Positions 1-8,639 of a DNA stretch of 43,368 nt are shown one piece after another. Source of the DNA: Myxococcota bacterium (GTDB lineage: Bacteria > Myxococcota_A > UBA9160 > UBA4427); contig JAPYTP010000014.1 in the NCBI GenBank assembly GCA_029941885.1, forward strand, positions 1 through 43,368, read 5' to 3'. The notes under the pieces were generated by a model, which made no database searches, was not told the origin of the DNA, and was given only the letters and a program-made list of their open reading frames with translations. Both the position numbers and the translations under genes were made by a program. The number at the start of each line of letters is the position of its first letter. Position 1 is the stretch's first letter.

Positions 1-1
1 C

Positions 2-364
2 GGGGTGTGTGGGGCCGTGGACAACTGTCCATTGACCTCGAACGCAGACCAGGCGGACACCGACTTCGACGGCGCGGGTGACACTTGCGACAACTGTCGG
101 TTCGTGCAGAATGGTCCCGTTCTTACGGACGCAGGCGGGAACAGTCAACTGGATACGGATGGAGACGGCTTCGGCAATATCTGTGATCCCGATCTCAACA
201 ACGATGGCGTCATCAACTTCGGCGACCTGGTTCAATTCCGAGCTGGATGGCTGGGGACCGATCCGGATCTCGACTTCAATGGCGATGGGGTCACGAACTT
301 CGGAGACCTGGCAGTGTTCTCCATGTACATGTTCGGGACACCTAACATGGAGCCGGCGCCGTAG
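2..364 (+). CDS. TSP3-repeat/dockerin-type secreted protein, C-terminal part
   Basis: Only the 3' end of this gene is in the window; the frame is open to the left edge, so the GTG at 5 is not a credible start. The translation holds Asp/Asn/Cys-rich calcium-binding repeats of the thrombospondin type 3 kind (DNCPLTSNADQADTDFDGAGD, then DTDGDGFGNICDPD), followed by a dockerin-like pair of EF-hand-type loops (LNNDGVINFGDLVQF and FNGDGVTNFGDLAVF) and a short tail ending EPAP. In known families these units bind calcium and occur in large exported or surface proteins; dockerin-like pairs can mediate protein docking. The function of the whole protein cannot be inferred without the missing N-terminus. 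A perfect hairpin follows 27 bp after the stop. Confidence 0.8.
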   Translation, partial: GVCGAVDNCPLTSNADQADTDFDGAGDTCDNCRFVQNGPVLTDAGGNSQLDTDGDGFGNICDPDLNNDGVINFGDLVQFRAGWLGTDPDLDFNGDGVTNFGDLAVFSMYMFGTPNMEPAP

Positions 365-390
365 GGAGTTTGATTGAGGCATATTCCCAA

Positions 391-423
391 GAGGCGCCAG
401 TAGGCAGAGACTACTGGCGCCTC
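391..423 (+). terminator. Perfect 13-bp hairpin after the dockerin gene
   Basis: Positions 391-403 (gaggcgccagtag) and 411-423 (ctactggcgcctc) are exact reverse complements separated by a 7-base loop. It lies directly after the stop at 364 and is probably a transcript end or 3' stabiliser. No T-run follows, so intrinsic termination would be imperfect. Confidence 0.65.
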
Positions 424-729
424 TACTGTTGGACATCTGTAAAACGGTTAGGACGGAGCGAGTATTGAAGTGAATCAGGACCGCGGTCTGTGCCGACCCC
501 ATTAATATTGATCAGAGGCTGGATCGCGCGGGGTGGGGGTGGGGGCGGCACTCCCGATGCCGCCACGCGACTTCGGAGCAGAAGATGGCGGAGAGAGCCA
601 GTCAGAATTCTTCGCACCTGCTTCATGAGAGGACGATATCGTCTAGTAAAGGATAGGGTCGAGTCGATGGTGAGGGCGACTGGAACACTTCGCATTCCCA
701 GATTAGTGCCGGCCCGGAGGTAACCCGAT
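424..729. other. Intergenic stretch, no gene recognised
   Basis: I see no gene with family resemblance on either strand. The stretch contains a G-rich run (530-547) and must hold the promoter of the GspB-like gene, but I could not identify convincing -35/-10 boxes. Confidence 0.5.
530..547 (+). repeat. G-tract with quadruplex potential
   Basis: Runs of four, five and five G are separated by single T residues and followed by C and GG. Three tracts of at least four G plus a fourth GG could fold as a G-quadruplex or slip during replication. Confidence 0.5.
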
Positions 730-1668
730 TTGCGTACGATTCTCAAGCACCTAGAACCGCGACGAAGAACGAGGCAAGACCAATGCGTTGTCGTCGATTC
801 GGAATCAGCTAGCAACATTTCCGGAGGGCGAAGGGTCGCAAACGGGCTAGGTCAGTATGCGCTTCGCTCCCGTCGGGGGGTCTTCATCTGCACGCTGGTT
901 ATCATGTTAGTGCTCGCCGTTGACGCTGCGGCTGTTGGCGAATTCGACTCAAGCACGGAGCAGGCGGCGTCCCCTGACACCGCCGAATCGCGCGCGGAGG
1001 CACCTTCGCAGTGGAATCTGCAGATGGAGCGGAAGTGGACGGCGGGTTACTCAATGCCTTATCAGTCACTAAACGCGAAAGATGTGATGACGAAGCTTCC
1101 GTCTGGGGCGATTACGCCGGCGCTTGTCGAGACGCACGATCCCAGAAAAAATTCGCATGAGATCCTGCGTTCTTACGTCAGCGCAATAGAACGTCCCCCT
1201 GCGGCCGCCCATATCGCATCCGCGAGGAAATCCGAGGATCCGGCACCGGATGTTATATGGGAGGCGGCGACACCTTCGGTTAGCGAAGTCAGACTAGATG
1301 CGCCGATGGACTTGGGTCGGGCAGTCCCCACGACCGCCGTCGAGCATCATGAGGCCGTGACCTCGAAATCGGTGGAGACTTCCGAGATCGTTCTACAGCG
1401 CCACCCCGAAATTTTGGTGGCTCAAACCGTCTGGCACCCTCGCGCCGAGCGCCGATTGGCGCTGGTCAGAATTTCCGGTCGGGCGCCGATCAAGCTGCAG
1501 GAGGGAGATCAGTTGGACTTGTTGGAGGTAGACACAATTGAACCGTCGGGTGTTGCCTTTAGGTACGATGGGGTCGAAATTCGAATCAGGGTCGGTGGTG
1601 TTACGCGGAAAATGGACCCACCATCGGACGCTAGTCTTCCATGGGGATTTCAAGATGTCCAAAAATGA
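730..1668 (+). CDS. GspB-like membrane-anchored periplasmic protein
   Basis: The product is 312 residues from a TTG start, chosen because GGAGG at 716-720 sits 9 bases upstream. Residues 1-49 are polar and basic, residues 50-69 form one hydrophobic segment (GVFICTLVIMLVLAV), residues 70-230 are low-complexity linker, and residues about 235-292 match the type II secretion GspB domain: a VWHP..ERR..LVRI start, a middle LQEGD and an end like EPSGVAFRYDGVEIRIRVG. GspB proteins work with the GspA ATPase and the secretin to assemble the type II secretion channel, with the C-terminal domain in the periplasm. No other gsp gene is nearby, so the gene is an orphan here. Domain assignment is from remembered consensus; the upstream half is unassigned. 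Decayed IS DNA begins soon after the stop. Confidence 0.6.
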   Translation: MRTILKHLEPRRRTRQDQCVVVDSESASNISGGRRVANGLGQYALRSRRGVFICTLVIMLVLAVDAAAVGEFDSSTEQAASPDTAESRAEAPSQWNLQMERKWTAGYSMPYQSLNAKDVMTKLPSGAITPALVETHDPRKNSHEILRSYVSAIERPPAAAHIASARKSEDPAPDVIWEAATPSVSEVRLDAPMDLGRAVPTTAVEHHEAVTSKSVETSEIVLQRHPEILVAQTVWHPRAERRLALVRISGRAPIKLQEGDQLDLLEVDTIEPSGVAFRYDGVEIRIRVGGVTRKMDPPSDASLPWGFQDVQK

Positions 1669-1717
1669 AGTCGAAGACGTTTCGGGAGAGGCGTGATATT
1701 GGCGATCAAGTCGGACG

Positions 1718-1900
1718 CTATTCACTAGGATCGCTTTTCGCGTCGCGTTTCGTATGGCGTTCTCCACCTGAGAACTCCGTGTTACCGGTCATGTTGTTGA
1801 AGTGCTCCCAGACGGACCGCCTTTTATCCAGATCCACGTCATCGCGATACGTCAGCAGCCGGTAGAACTCGTCCTTGTCCGTTCGGTGAATCCTGTCGAT
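1718..1900 (-). pseudogene. IS481-family transposase, C-terminal remnant
   Basis: Reverse translation of this stretch gives RIHRTDKDEFYRLLTYRDDV followed by DLDKRR and VWEHFNN. This is the characteristic C-terminal end of IS481-type DDE transposases, where a R.HR.D..EFY segment precedes D.DL and a W...YN motif. The last residues up to the TAG at 1718-1720 diverge from the family. Everything N-terminal of this point is missing: the homology ends where the putative terminal repeat of the IS3 element begins (about 1905). It is a dead fragment of roughly 60 codons. Confidence 0.65.
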
Positions 1901-1904
1901 GGTC

Positions 1905-2903
1905 TGTCCTGGAATTTTCGGAAGCGGACTGCTCGACTCGTGCTGCCGATCATGATGTGTGGCAGAGTTCGTACTCCACGCCCGAGATCATGCCAAGCGA
2001 CGAGTGTCGGCTTCGCCGATTGTGGAAGATCTCCAAGTACTCGAAGATCGCATTCGAGACTTCAACACGGGTCTTCCATCGCGTTCGATTGAGGAGTTCG
2101 ACCTGCATGGGGCTCCAGGACGATTCGATCATCGCGTTGCCGTAGCGGTCGCCCACGGAGCCCATCGATGGCACCAACCCGAAGTCGAGGGCGCGCCGGG
2201 TGGGCATCCAGAACGTGAACTACGTGCTCTGGTCGCTGTGGATGACGGTCGCGCCGCCGTCGGGTCGACGTTGTTCGATCGCCGTGCCAAGAGCATTTTT
2301 CACGAGTGCGGCGGGTCCGATGACAATAGATCGACCACGCCACGACACGTCGGCTGAACGCGTCGAGAACGACGGCGCAGTACATCCTGCCCTCGCGAGT
2401 CGGGTGTTCGCCGAAATCGGTGGGCCAGAGTTGATCGCGCCCCTCTCGCCCGAACTGGCACTGCACGTGATCCCGCGCCCGCGCCGTCGCGACGTTCCGC
2501 GACCGTCGGTAGCGAGGTCGGCTCGTGAATCCTTGTAGGCCTGCACGGTGCATCAAAGCTCGACGGCCTGACGGCGTACGGAGATCCCGAGACCTTGGAG
2601 TGAGTTCAGTCTGGACTCGCCGCACGCCGTAGATGCCTCGGGAGTCGGTATGCACGCGAATGATCGAATCCGCTGGCCACGCGTGCCGGAGGGCTCTCGT
2701 AGACGGCCCACGATTCGAACACTCATGGTACCCCGACACGGAAACGACCAGAACTCGAGAGCAGCTTCGTCCGGGTCCGTTGCCTGATCTCCAATATCTC
2801 GTCGAGGAAGAAGGCACCGCGGCACATCGTCTCGACTCATCCTGGATCGGCAGAAGTCCGTGATGATTGCGTCCGGAAAAGTACCTAGTGAAACGGGTCG
2901 CTC
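1905..2903 (-). mobile_element. Decayed IS3-family insertion sequence
   Basis: The stretch contains a frameshifted IS3-type OrfB and imperfect terminal-like repeats. The left end, read outward on the minus strand, is GCTTCCGAAAATTCCAGGACA (about 1905-1925). The right end on the plus strand is GCGTCCGGAAAAGTACC (about 2870-2886). The two match if single-base gaps are allowed. The element is about 1 kb, shorter than usual for IS3, and no OrfA was recognised. The outer ends are approximate, and no target-site duplication was identified. Confidence 0.5.
1950..2817 (-). pseudogene. IS3-family OrfB transposase, frameshifted
   Basis: Pieces of one IS3 OrfB lie in order in different minus-strand frames. 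The N-terminal part (2817 to about 2590) reads RVLVVSVSGYHEC then SRGIYGVRRVQTEL, matching the HTH_21 region (CRVLGVS.SGYY, YG.RRV..EL). The middle (about 2470-2330) reads LWPTDFGEHPTREGRMYCAV and VLDAFSRRVVAWSI, the first catalytic Asp region of the rve integrase fold. The C-terminal part (2207-1950) reads SVGDRYGNAMIESSW and HNRRSRHSSLGMISGVEYE, matching the GD.YDNA..ES and R.H..LG..SP..YE motifs. At least two frameshifts separate these pieces, so no active transposase can be made. Confidence 0.8.
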
Positions 2904-2934
2904 CCCCGGGGGTGGTGGGGGGGGGGGAGGGGGG
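2903..2934 (+). repeat. C5G5 palindrome plus 11-G and 6-G homopolymer run
   Basis: Positions 2903-2912 read CCCCCGGGGG. A run of eleven G (2917-2927), one A and six G (2929-2934) follow. The tract sits 60 bp before the earliest possible kinase start (2995) and just outside the IS3 remnant. Such a run is prone to slippage and to sequencing error. Confidence 0.7.
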
Positions 2935-2994
2935 AATAGGTAGGAAGCTCTATGTGAGCATGTAAGAGAGTCCTCGCCAAAGATCACGTAACGC

Positions 2995-5571
2995 GTGGTC
3001 TTCATCGAATCCGGCGTTCTGCCGATCAAACCGATGATCCACAGCAGAATTGGGACGCCTTCCATGATTGAATCGGCTAGCGGCATTAGCTCCACCAGCA
3101 ACGCCGGACTGATCAACGCGAATGCCCGTGAGGCCTCGAAGCCAGATGTCTTGTGTTGGGGCGGCGTGATCGCCATCGTGTGCATAGCACCTGCGTTGCT
3201 CATGGGAAATGGCTTCGACTTCTCAACGACGATCGTCACACCTGCTGCGGGTGCTTGGGACGAACCCTCTCTCGTGGAACTACGTGAGGCGAGTCACGCC
3301 TTGCTACGGGGGAGCTTCACGCACACGCTATTCGAATGGACCGCGACAACATTCGCGTTCTTCACGTTCGTTTTGTCGTTCTTGCGCTCGCGACACACAG
3401 GCGACGCATCGCCGGCCATCATCGGACTGGCCCTCATCTCTGCCGGTGCGATGGACGCATTCCACGTCCTGGCAGCGACCCGACTCATCGATGGCGTGGC
3501 AGACAACCGTGATCTAATTCCCTTCACGTGGGCGCTCTGCCGGATGTTCAATGCCACCATTCAGCTCATTGGTGTCTCAATCGTATTGATCGCGTTTAGG
3601 CGTGGCGCAGCGCAATCAAATCGAGGTCGAGCGCTGGCTGCGAGCGCATTCTTCATTCTAGCCGCATACGGGATCGTCGCCTATTGCGCCAGTTCAGAGA
3701 CTTTGCCGCAAACTACGTTTCCACACGAGCTGATCAAGCGGCCCTATGACCTCTATCCGATCGCGCTGTACGCGATCGGTGCCCTCTTCGTCTTCCCCTC
3801 CTACCTTCGGAGAAGCCCCAGCTTCTTTTCCACGATGCTAGTTCTGTCGCTTATTCCCGACACTGCCACGCAGCTCTATATGGCTTTCGGTTCCTCAGGA
3901 CTCCACGACTCCGCCTTCAACGTCGCTCATGGACTCAAGGCATTCGCCTATGCGGTTCCTCTCGCCGGGCTGTGCCTCGACAACATGGCCCATCATGACG
4001 AGATGTCTAGACTAACGAACCGCCTCAACTCTCAAGCTGTAGCACTCGAGGATGCGCGCTTCGGAGCGGAGCAGGCAAGCCACGCAAAGAGCGAATTTCT
4101 GGCGAACATGAGTCATGAGATCCGTACGCCGCTCAACTCTATCATCGGGTACGCGGAACTCCTTTCGCGTCCCGCAAAGGATCCGGGCGACAGCGAGATT
4201 TGGACACGACAACTACACCGAAGTTCCGCTCATCTATTGTCGCTCGTCAACGACATCTTGGATCTGTCGAAGATCGAGGCGGGTAAGATGCGGGTTCGAC
4301 TGGAAAACCACTCAGTACTCGAGATACTGAGGGACGTGGCCCTCCTGATGCGTCCCCAAGCGACAGAGAAACTCTTGAGCCTCGATGTAGAGCTGGTGGG
4401 CCAGGTTCCGGAGAAGATCAAGACCGATGCGGTGCGGCTCCGCCAGATTCTGCTCAACCTTGTTAGCAATGCGGTGAAGTTCACTGATTCCGGCGGCGTC
4501 GAGATACGCGCGAGGACGTGCAAAGACTCAGCCACCGGGGAGACGTTGCTCGAGATCGAAGTCGAGGATTCGGGCATAGGAATCGACAAGACCCAGCTCG
4601 TAAGAATCTTCCGACCTTTCACACAGATTCGAACGCTAGACAACGATAACTCCGAGGGGACCGGGCTGGGGCTGGACATTTCTTCACGGATGGCTCGATT
4701 GATCGGCGGTGGCCTTACGGTCAAATCAAAGGTTCACGTCGGCACGACTTTCCGACTCGCGCTCGAAATCGATACCGGTGATGCTCTCAACATGATTCAG
4801 CCGATGAAGTTGGATCTTTCCGAGGTTTCGGAACCTCCCGATGCACTTTCCGGGGCACGCCTGGACGGCTGCCGACTATTGGTGGTAGACGACGGCAAGA
4901 ACAATCAACGAATTCTCCGCTTCGTACTCGAAGACGCGGGAGCCTGCGTGCACATTGCCGACGATGGAAAAGCCGGTGTGGAGCGGACGATTGAAGCGAT
5001 CGATTCCGGCAACGAATATGACCTGATTCTCATGGATGTTCAGATGCCTGTGATGGATGGCCTCGAGGCCACCCGGCTGCTCAAGCGCCGAGGCGTGAAA
5101 ACTCCAGTCGTTGCGATCACGGCATACGCCACACCCCAGGATCGAGAGCGCAGCTTAGAAGCCGGCTGTATCGAATTCGTTACCAAACCCCTCATTCCCG
5201 ATCATCTGGTCGCGGTCGTCGCCCGCCATGTCGATATTGATCCGAATCGATCGAGCCTGACGCTCGCAGGTCCGCGCATTGTCTCCACGCTGGTGGACAA
5301 CCAGCGGTTCGCCCCTCTCTTGCGAGCCTATCTTGACGATATCCCCGGAATAATCGAGATCGTCGAGGAAGCGCTGGAACAATCTGATCGCGCGACACTC
5401 CTTAGAAGCGTTCATCAACTCAAGGGAACAGCTCGAAGCTATGGATTTCCGAAATTGGGAGATTTGGCCGAACACTGCCAACAGCTACTTCGCGAAGACG
5501 CCGCCGAAGACGATGTCGCGAGTTTGGTCGCCGATCTGATTTGTCAGCTCAGGGCGATCAAAGGAGATTGA
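2995..5571 (+). CDS. Hybrid sensor histidine kinase (multi-TM sensor, HisKA, HATPase, REC, HPt)
   Basis: The protein is 858 residues from the GTG at 2995. ATGs at 3034 and 3064 are equally plausible starts, since none has a clear ribosome site. About seven hydrophobic segments fill residues 55-335, consistent with a MASE-type integral-membrane sensor. The HisKA domain has the phosphorylated His at residue 374 (SHEIRTPLN), the HATPase N-box is near residues 483-493 (RQILLNLVSNA), and G boxes follow (DSGIGID, GTGLGL). A receiver domain spans about 625-745, with acidic DD at 632-633, phosphoacceptor Asp681 (MDVQMPVMDG) and Lys in FVTKP. A C-terminal HPt domain has His807 (HQLKGTARSYG). This is a complete His-Asp-His phosphorelay in one chain. 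The next gene starts 2 bp downstream and encodes a receiver-GGDEF protein, the obvious phosphate acceptor. Domain order is seen; the signal sensed is unknown. Confidence 0.93.
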   Translation: MVFIESGVLPIKPMIHSRIGTPSMIESASGISSTSNAGLINANAREASKPDVLCWGGVIAIVCIAPALLMGNGFDFSTTIVTPAAGAWDEPSLVELREASHALLRGSFTHTLFEWTATTFAFFTFVLSFLRSRHTGDASPAIIGLALISAGAMDAFHVLAATRLIDGVADNRDLIPFTWALCRMFNATIQLIGVSIVLIAFRRGAAQSNRGRALAASAFFILAAYGIVAYCASSETLPQTTFPHELIKRPYDLYPIALYAIGALFVFPSYLRRSPSFFSTMLVLSLIPDTATQLYMAFGSSGLHDSAFNVAHGLKAFAYAVPLAGLCLDNMAHHDEMSRLTNRLNSQAVALEDARFGAEQASHAKSEFLANMSHEIRTPLNSIIGYAELLSRPAKDPGDSEIWTRQLHRSSAHLLSLVNDILDLSKIEAGKMRVRLENHSVLEILRDVALLMRPQATEKLLSLDVELVGQVPEKIKTDAVRLRQILLNLVSNAVKFTDSGGVEIRARTCKDSATGETLLEIEVEDSGIGIDKTQLVRIFRPFTQIRTLDNDNSEGTGLGLDISSRMARLIGGGLTVKSKVHVGTTFRLALEIDTGDALNMIQPMKLDLSEVSEPPDALSGARLDGCRLLVVDDGKNNQRILRFVLEDAGACVHIADDGKAGVERTIEAIDSGNEYDLILMDVQMPVMDGLEATRLLKRRGVKTPVVAITAYATPQDRERSLEAGCIEFVTKPLIPDHLVAVVARHVDIDPNRSSLTLAGPRIVSTLVDNQRFAPLLRAYLDDIPGIIEIVEEALEQSDRATLLRSVHQLKGTARSYGFPKLGDLAEHCQQLLREDAAEDDVASLVADLICQLRAIKGD
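5561..5566 (+). promoter_or_regulatory. Ribosome binding site fixing the GGDEF gene start
   Basis: AAGGAG lies 7 bases before GTG 5574, inside the last codons of the kinase gene. It favours GTG 5574 over the in-frame TTG at 5541. Confidence 0.7.
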
Positions 5572-5573
5572 CA

Positions 5574-6509
5574 GTGGAATCCGATGAATCAGGTAGTCGC
5601 ATACGGGCGCGGACTGAGACTCTTCTGGTGGTGGATGATGATCCGAAGATTCATCCGCTCATCGAGTTTCATCTCGACGGCGTCGTTGAACGGATTCTTC
5701 ACGCGGAGTCTCCGGTGGCCGGCCTGCAGATCGCCAGACATACCAAGCCGGACGTAGTCCTACTTGACATCGACATGCCACGTATGGACGGATTCGAGCT
5801 TTGCAGGGAACTGAAGGCGGACGAGGACACCCGAGACAGTCAGGTCCTGTTCTTGACGGGGGAGAGTCAGGAGCATCAAATCGCGAGAGCCTTGGATTCA
5901 GGCGCGGCGGATTATGTGACCAAGCCTTTCAACGTCGTCGTGCTGCAGGCGCGCGTCCGCGCGGCGCTGCGAACCAAACGACTCGTCGATCTCCTCAGGC
6001 GCGAGGCGCGGATCGACGGCCTGACTGGACTTCCCAATCGTCGCGCCTTCGAAGACGCACTCAATCAGCAATGGTCGCAGCAGCAGCGAAAGGCTGAGAA
6101 CTTCGCCACAGTGGTTCTGGATCTCGATCACTTCAAGTCGATCAATGATGAGTACGGTCACGGGGTTGGCGATGAAGTATTGAGGTGTGTCGGCACGGCG
6201 TTGCAAGCCTCCCAGCGCGCCCACGAGGTATGGTGCCGGATCGGCGGAGAGGAGTTTGCGGCTCTTCTTCGAGGAGTCGATTCGGAGCACGCCGTCGAAT
6301 TGGTCGAGCGCATGCTTGCTGAAATCAAGAAGGTTCAGGTGCGGGCCGGCCATGGAATCGTCAGCGTCACAGCGAGCGCCGGAATCGCCAATATGTCGCC
6401 GGAAAGTTCGACGACCGAAGCGACACGACTGCTGCAAATCGCGGACGATGCTCTGTACAGTGCGAAGACTGCGGGGCGTGCTTGTCTGGTTTCCGTAGAG
6501 GTCGAATGA
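5574..6509 (+). CDS. Response regulator diguanylate cyclase (REC-GGDEF)
   Basis: The product is 311 residues from GTG 5574. Residues 15-130 are a receiver domain with acidic residues in VVDDDPK, phosphoacceptor Asp65 (LLDIDMPRMDG) and Lys in YVTKPF. The GGDEF domain covers about 150-308, beginning DGLTGLPNRRAFE, with metal-binding Asp in VVLDLDHFKSIND and the active-site loop GGEEF at 224-228. This makes cyclic di-GMP from two GTP, probably when the receiver is phosphorylated. The position of the inhibitory RxxD site, five residues before GGEEF, reads RAHE, so product inhibition may be weak or absent. The gene is translationally coupled to the upstream hybrid kinase, forming a kinase to c-di-GMP output operon. 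Confidence 0.93.
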   Translation: MESDESGSRIRARTETLLVVDDDPKIHPLIEFHLDGVVERILHAESPVAGLQIARHTKPDVVLLDIDMPRMDGFELCRELKADEDTRDSQVLFLTGESQEHQIARALDSGAADYVTKPFNVVVLQARVRAALRTKRLVDLLRREARIDGLTGLPNRRAFEDALNQQWSQQQRKAENFATVVLDLDHFKSINDEYGHGVGDEVLRCVGTALQASQRAHEVWCRIGGEEFAALLRGVDSEHAVELVERMLAEIKKVQVRAGHGIVSVTASAGIANMSPESSTTEATRLLQIADDALYSAKTAGRACLVSVEVE

Positions 6510-6929
6510 TGAAGAAAGCGAAAAGGATCAAAGGATTCGCTCGGATCGGCCCCGTTGGCTCGTCACGGGAAACACCTCGAAGAAGACTTTTCTAATCAGC
6601 ATACGTCTGTGCTCAGGGCGCAGCTGCCCTCCGTGTGCAAGATGTCGTTCGATCGAGGCCGAGAATTCATGATGCCGAGGTCTTGTTGCCATCCGTGCGC
6701 TTCTGACTTTCGACGATATTGACATTCTCCGATTTTTCGTCCGAGTGAGCTCGCCGCACCGGCACACTCTTGCAGAGACTTTGCCCTGACGAGGGATCCG
6801 GTCAGATCCGTACGCCACGCACATCGCCAGCCGGTGAGTAAGGGACGATCCTGCACGCACACACTTCGATCCGGTCGATCCAACGGCGATAGGGCAGTCT
6901 CTGCCGATCCGGTTGGTTCCGATCGCGAC
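6510..6929. other. No intact gene; probably decayed DNA
   Basis: Open frames on the minus strand (for example 6596-6883) show no recognisable family. As this lies just downstream of the IS5-type transposase N-terminus on the minus strand, it may be the mutated remainder of that transposase, but I could not match any of its catalytic motifs. Confidence 0.4.
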
Positions 6930-7117
6930 CGTAGTTGTCACGACGCTACCTGTCCGTCCTCGATCGCATCCTCGGAGACCCAACAGGTGATCTCGCCACG
7001 TTGCACGAGTGCTTTGACGTATTCGGACCCGTTGTTGACTCGATATGCTCGGAAGCTTCGCTTCTTCCTCTTGTACTTGGGATGGACTCTGAAGTTCAGG
7101 CCGAGAAGGGCGCCCAT
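6930..7117 (-). pseudogene. IS5-family-type transposase, N-terminal fragment
   Basis: From ATG at 7117-7115 the minus strand reads MGALLGLNFRVHPKYKRKKR, then YRVNNGSEYVKALVQRGEIT and CWVSEDAIEDGQVAS before a TGA. The core (KYR V.NW..Y..AL..RG..T.W..EDAI) is typical of the N-terminal end of IS5/IS4-like DDE transposases, where an Arg/Lys-rich start leads to a W.SEDA. segment. The frame is lost immediately afterwards, and no DDE motifs could be recovered. It is non-functional. Confidence 0.6.
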
Positions 7118-7312
7118 TCGGCCATCGGACGATCAAGATCCGGGTGATTGACCGAATCTACTCTTCTATTCATGGACCAGCGCCGATTCCGGGTACAAGA
7201 GACGCCGCGGCCCACATTTTTCTCTGGTACCAAGTTCGGCGAGTGCGAATGAGTGTCGGGGTTTCGAAGCTCAACAGGCATCCAGGCAGGACATCTTGTT
7301 CGCGTGGCGCTC

Positions 7313-8184
7313 CTATCGACTTGCGCCATCTTGAGCCGAAGCGAGAAATATGCACGCGTTTGAGATGACATCTGCATCGCGTTGCTTGATCTTCGCATTG
7401 ATTAGAATGCAATCGGCCTCTCGCCAGAACGAGGTTACGTAGGTCTCTCCAGGGAACGCCACGCCACTGAACCGGGCCTAGTAGCGGGCGACCTCGGTCA
7501 CGTCTCCACCTAATACGACATCCACGATGGCTTTGCACACGATGCCGTAGGAACACAGGCCATGGATGATAGGCCTGTCGAGGCCGCCCTTCGCCGCGAA
7601 CTCGGGGTCGCAGTGCAGTGCGCTCTTGTCCCCGCAGAGCCGATAGAGGAGTGCTTGTTACGGCAAGGTGGTCGATTCGACGACTCCGTCTGGTTCTCGC
7701 TGTGGTGGCTCGTTGCTTCGGCCGGGCCCCTTGGGTCCCCCGAAGCCGCCCTCACCGCGCAGGAAGAGAGAGGTCCGTGTGGTGTAGAGGGGCTCGCCGG
7801 TATCGTCACGCACCCGGTTTTCAGTGATCAGCAGGGCGGCCTTGCCCTTGTCAAAGATGTCCGCGATATGCGCGTTGCTGGTGAGCTTCGCCTGCGGCGG
7901 TAACGGGCGATGAATCTCCACGTCCTGTTCACCATGCAGGATCAGCGCGGGGTTGAACTCGACGCAGGCGTATTGAAGATGTCGGCGCCCCCGCTGTCGA
8001 CGACCATCGGGAAACTTGGGAGCACCTTGAGGTTCTTCTCGTAGGTGTACCCGAGTTCGTCCGGATCCGTGGCGGGAACTCCCGCTCCGACCCCGAGGTG
8101 ATAGAGGATGACGTCATCCGGCCGATACTGGCCCTTACCTGGCGGAAATTCATGGACCAAAGCCGTTTCGCGATCGATAGGCAT
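7313..8184 (-). pseudogene. MaoC-family enoyl-CoA hydratase, broken by one frameshift and two stops
   Basis: Reading from ATG 8184 gives MPIDRETALVHEF, then DDVILYHLGVGAGVPATDP and YTYEKNLKVLPSFPMVV, the N-terminal hot-dog domain of MFE-2-type (R)-specific enoyl-CoA hydratases. Near 7970-7985 the frame shifts and continues EFNPALILHGEQDVEIHRPLP and FLRGEGGFGG. An in-frame TAA (7658-7660) interrupts the linker before QALLYRLCGDKSALHCDPEF and RPIIHGLCSYGI, the catalytic hydratase-2 motif (Y..sGD.N.LH.D, P..HGLC). A TAG (7478-7480) precedes ARFSGVAFPGETYVTSFW. The reading ends at TAG 7313. Total length, about 290 codons, equals a complete family member, so nothing large is lost. The family hydrates trans-2-enoyl-CoA in beta-oxidation. 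Fits the neighbouring SDR and acyl-CoA synthetase genes. Confidence 0.9.
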
Positions 8185-8639
8185 GGGGTTCTCCGCTGTT
8201 GAATGGCGTCGACTACGAGCTGAGCTCAGAGGGCACCGAGAGAAGTACGCGACGAGATCCGGAGTCGAGTCGCACCGTTGGGCCTCACACATTGTACTCG
8301 GGATGTCGCTTCGCGATCTCCTCTTGACTTCGTCCCTTCTACTGCACACGTTATCGCGCGAGGTAGCGAGTCCTGGATCGTTGCCCAAGAAAGTCGAAGT
8401 CGATGAGCTCCAGGAGCGCCCCGGGATGGCGGGTAGTGCACGCGCCTATGGGGCTTCGGCGCTTCGAAGCGAAGGGCGGAAGTTCCGAGATCACGCTCAT
8501 CCATGACCCACGATGGTCCGCTCAGCGAAGAGAATCTGGATATATTCGTGTCAGCTTTTTCTGGGAGGAGTCGGTATTGTTGTGACGGGCGGAAACAGCG
8601 GAACCGAGAAAATGGCAATAGGATGAGGAACAACTGACA
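8185..8639. other. Divergent intergenic region, no gene recognised
   Basis: This separates the minus-strand MaoC pseudogene from the plus-strand SDR. Frames open on either strand resemble no family. A GAGGAA about 12 bases before ATG 8640 may serve as ribosome site for the SDR. Confidence 0.4.
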
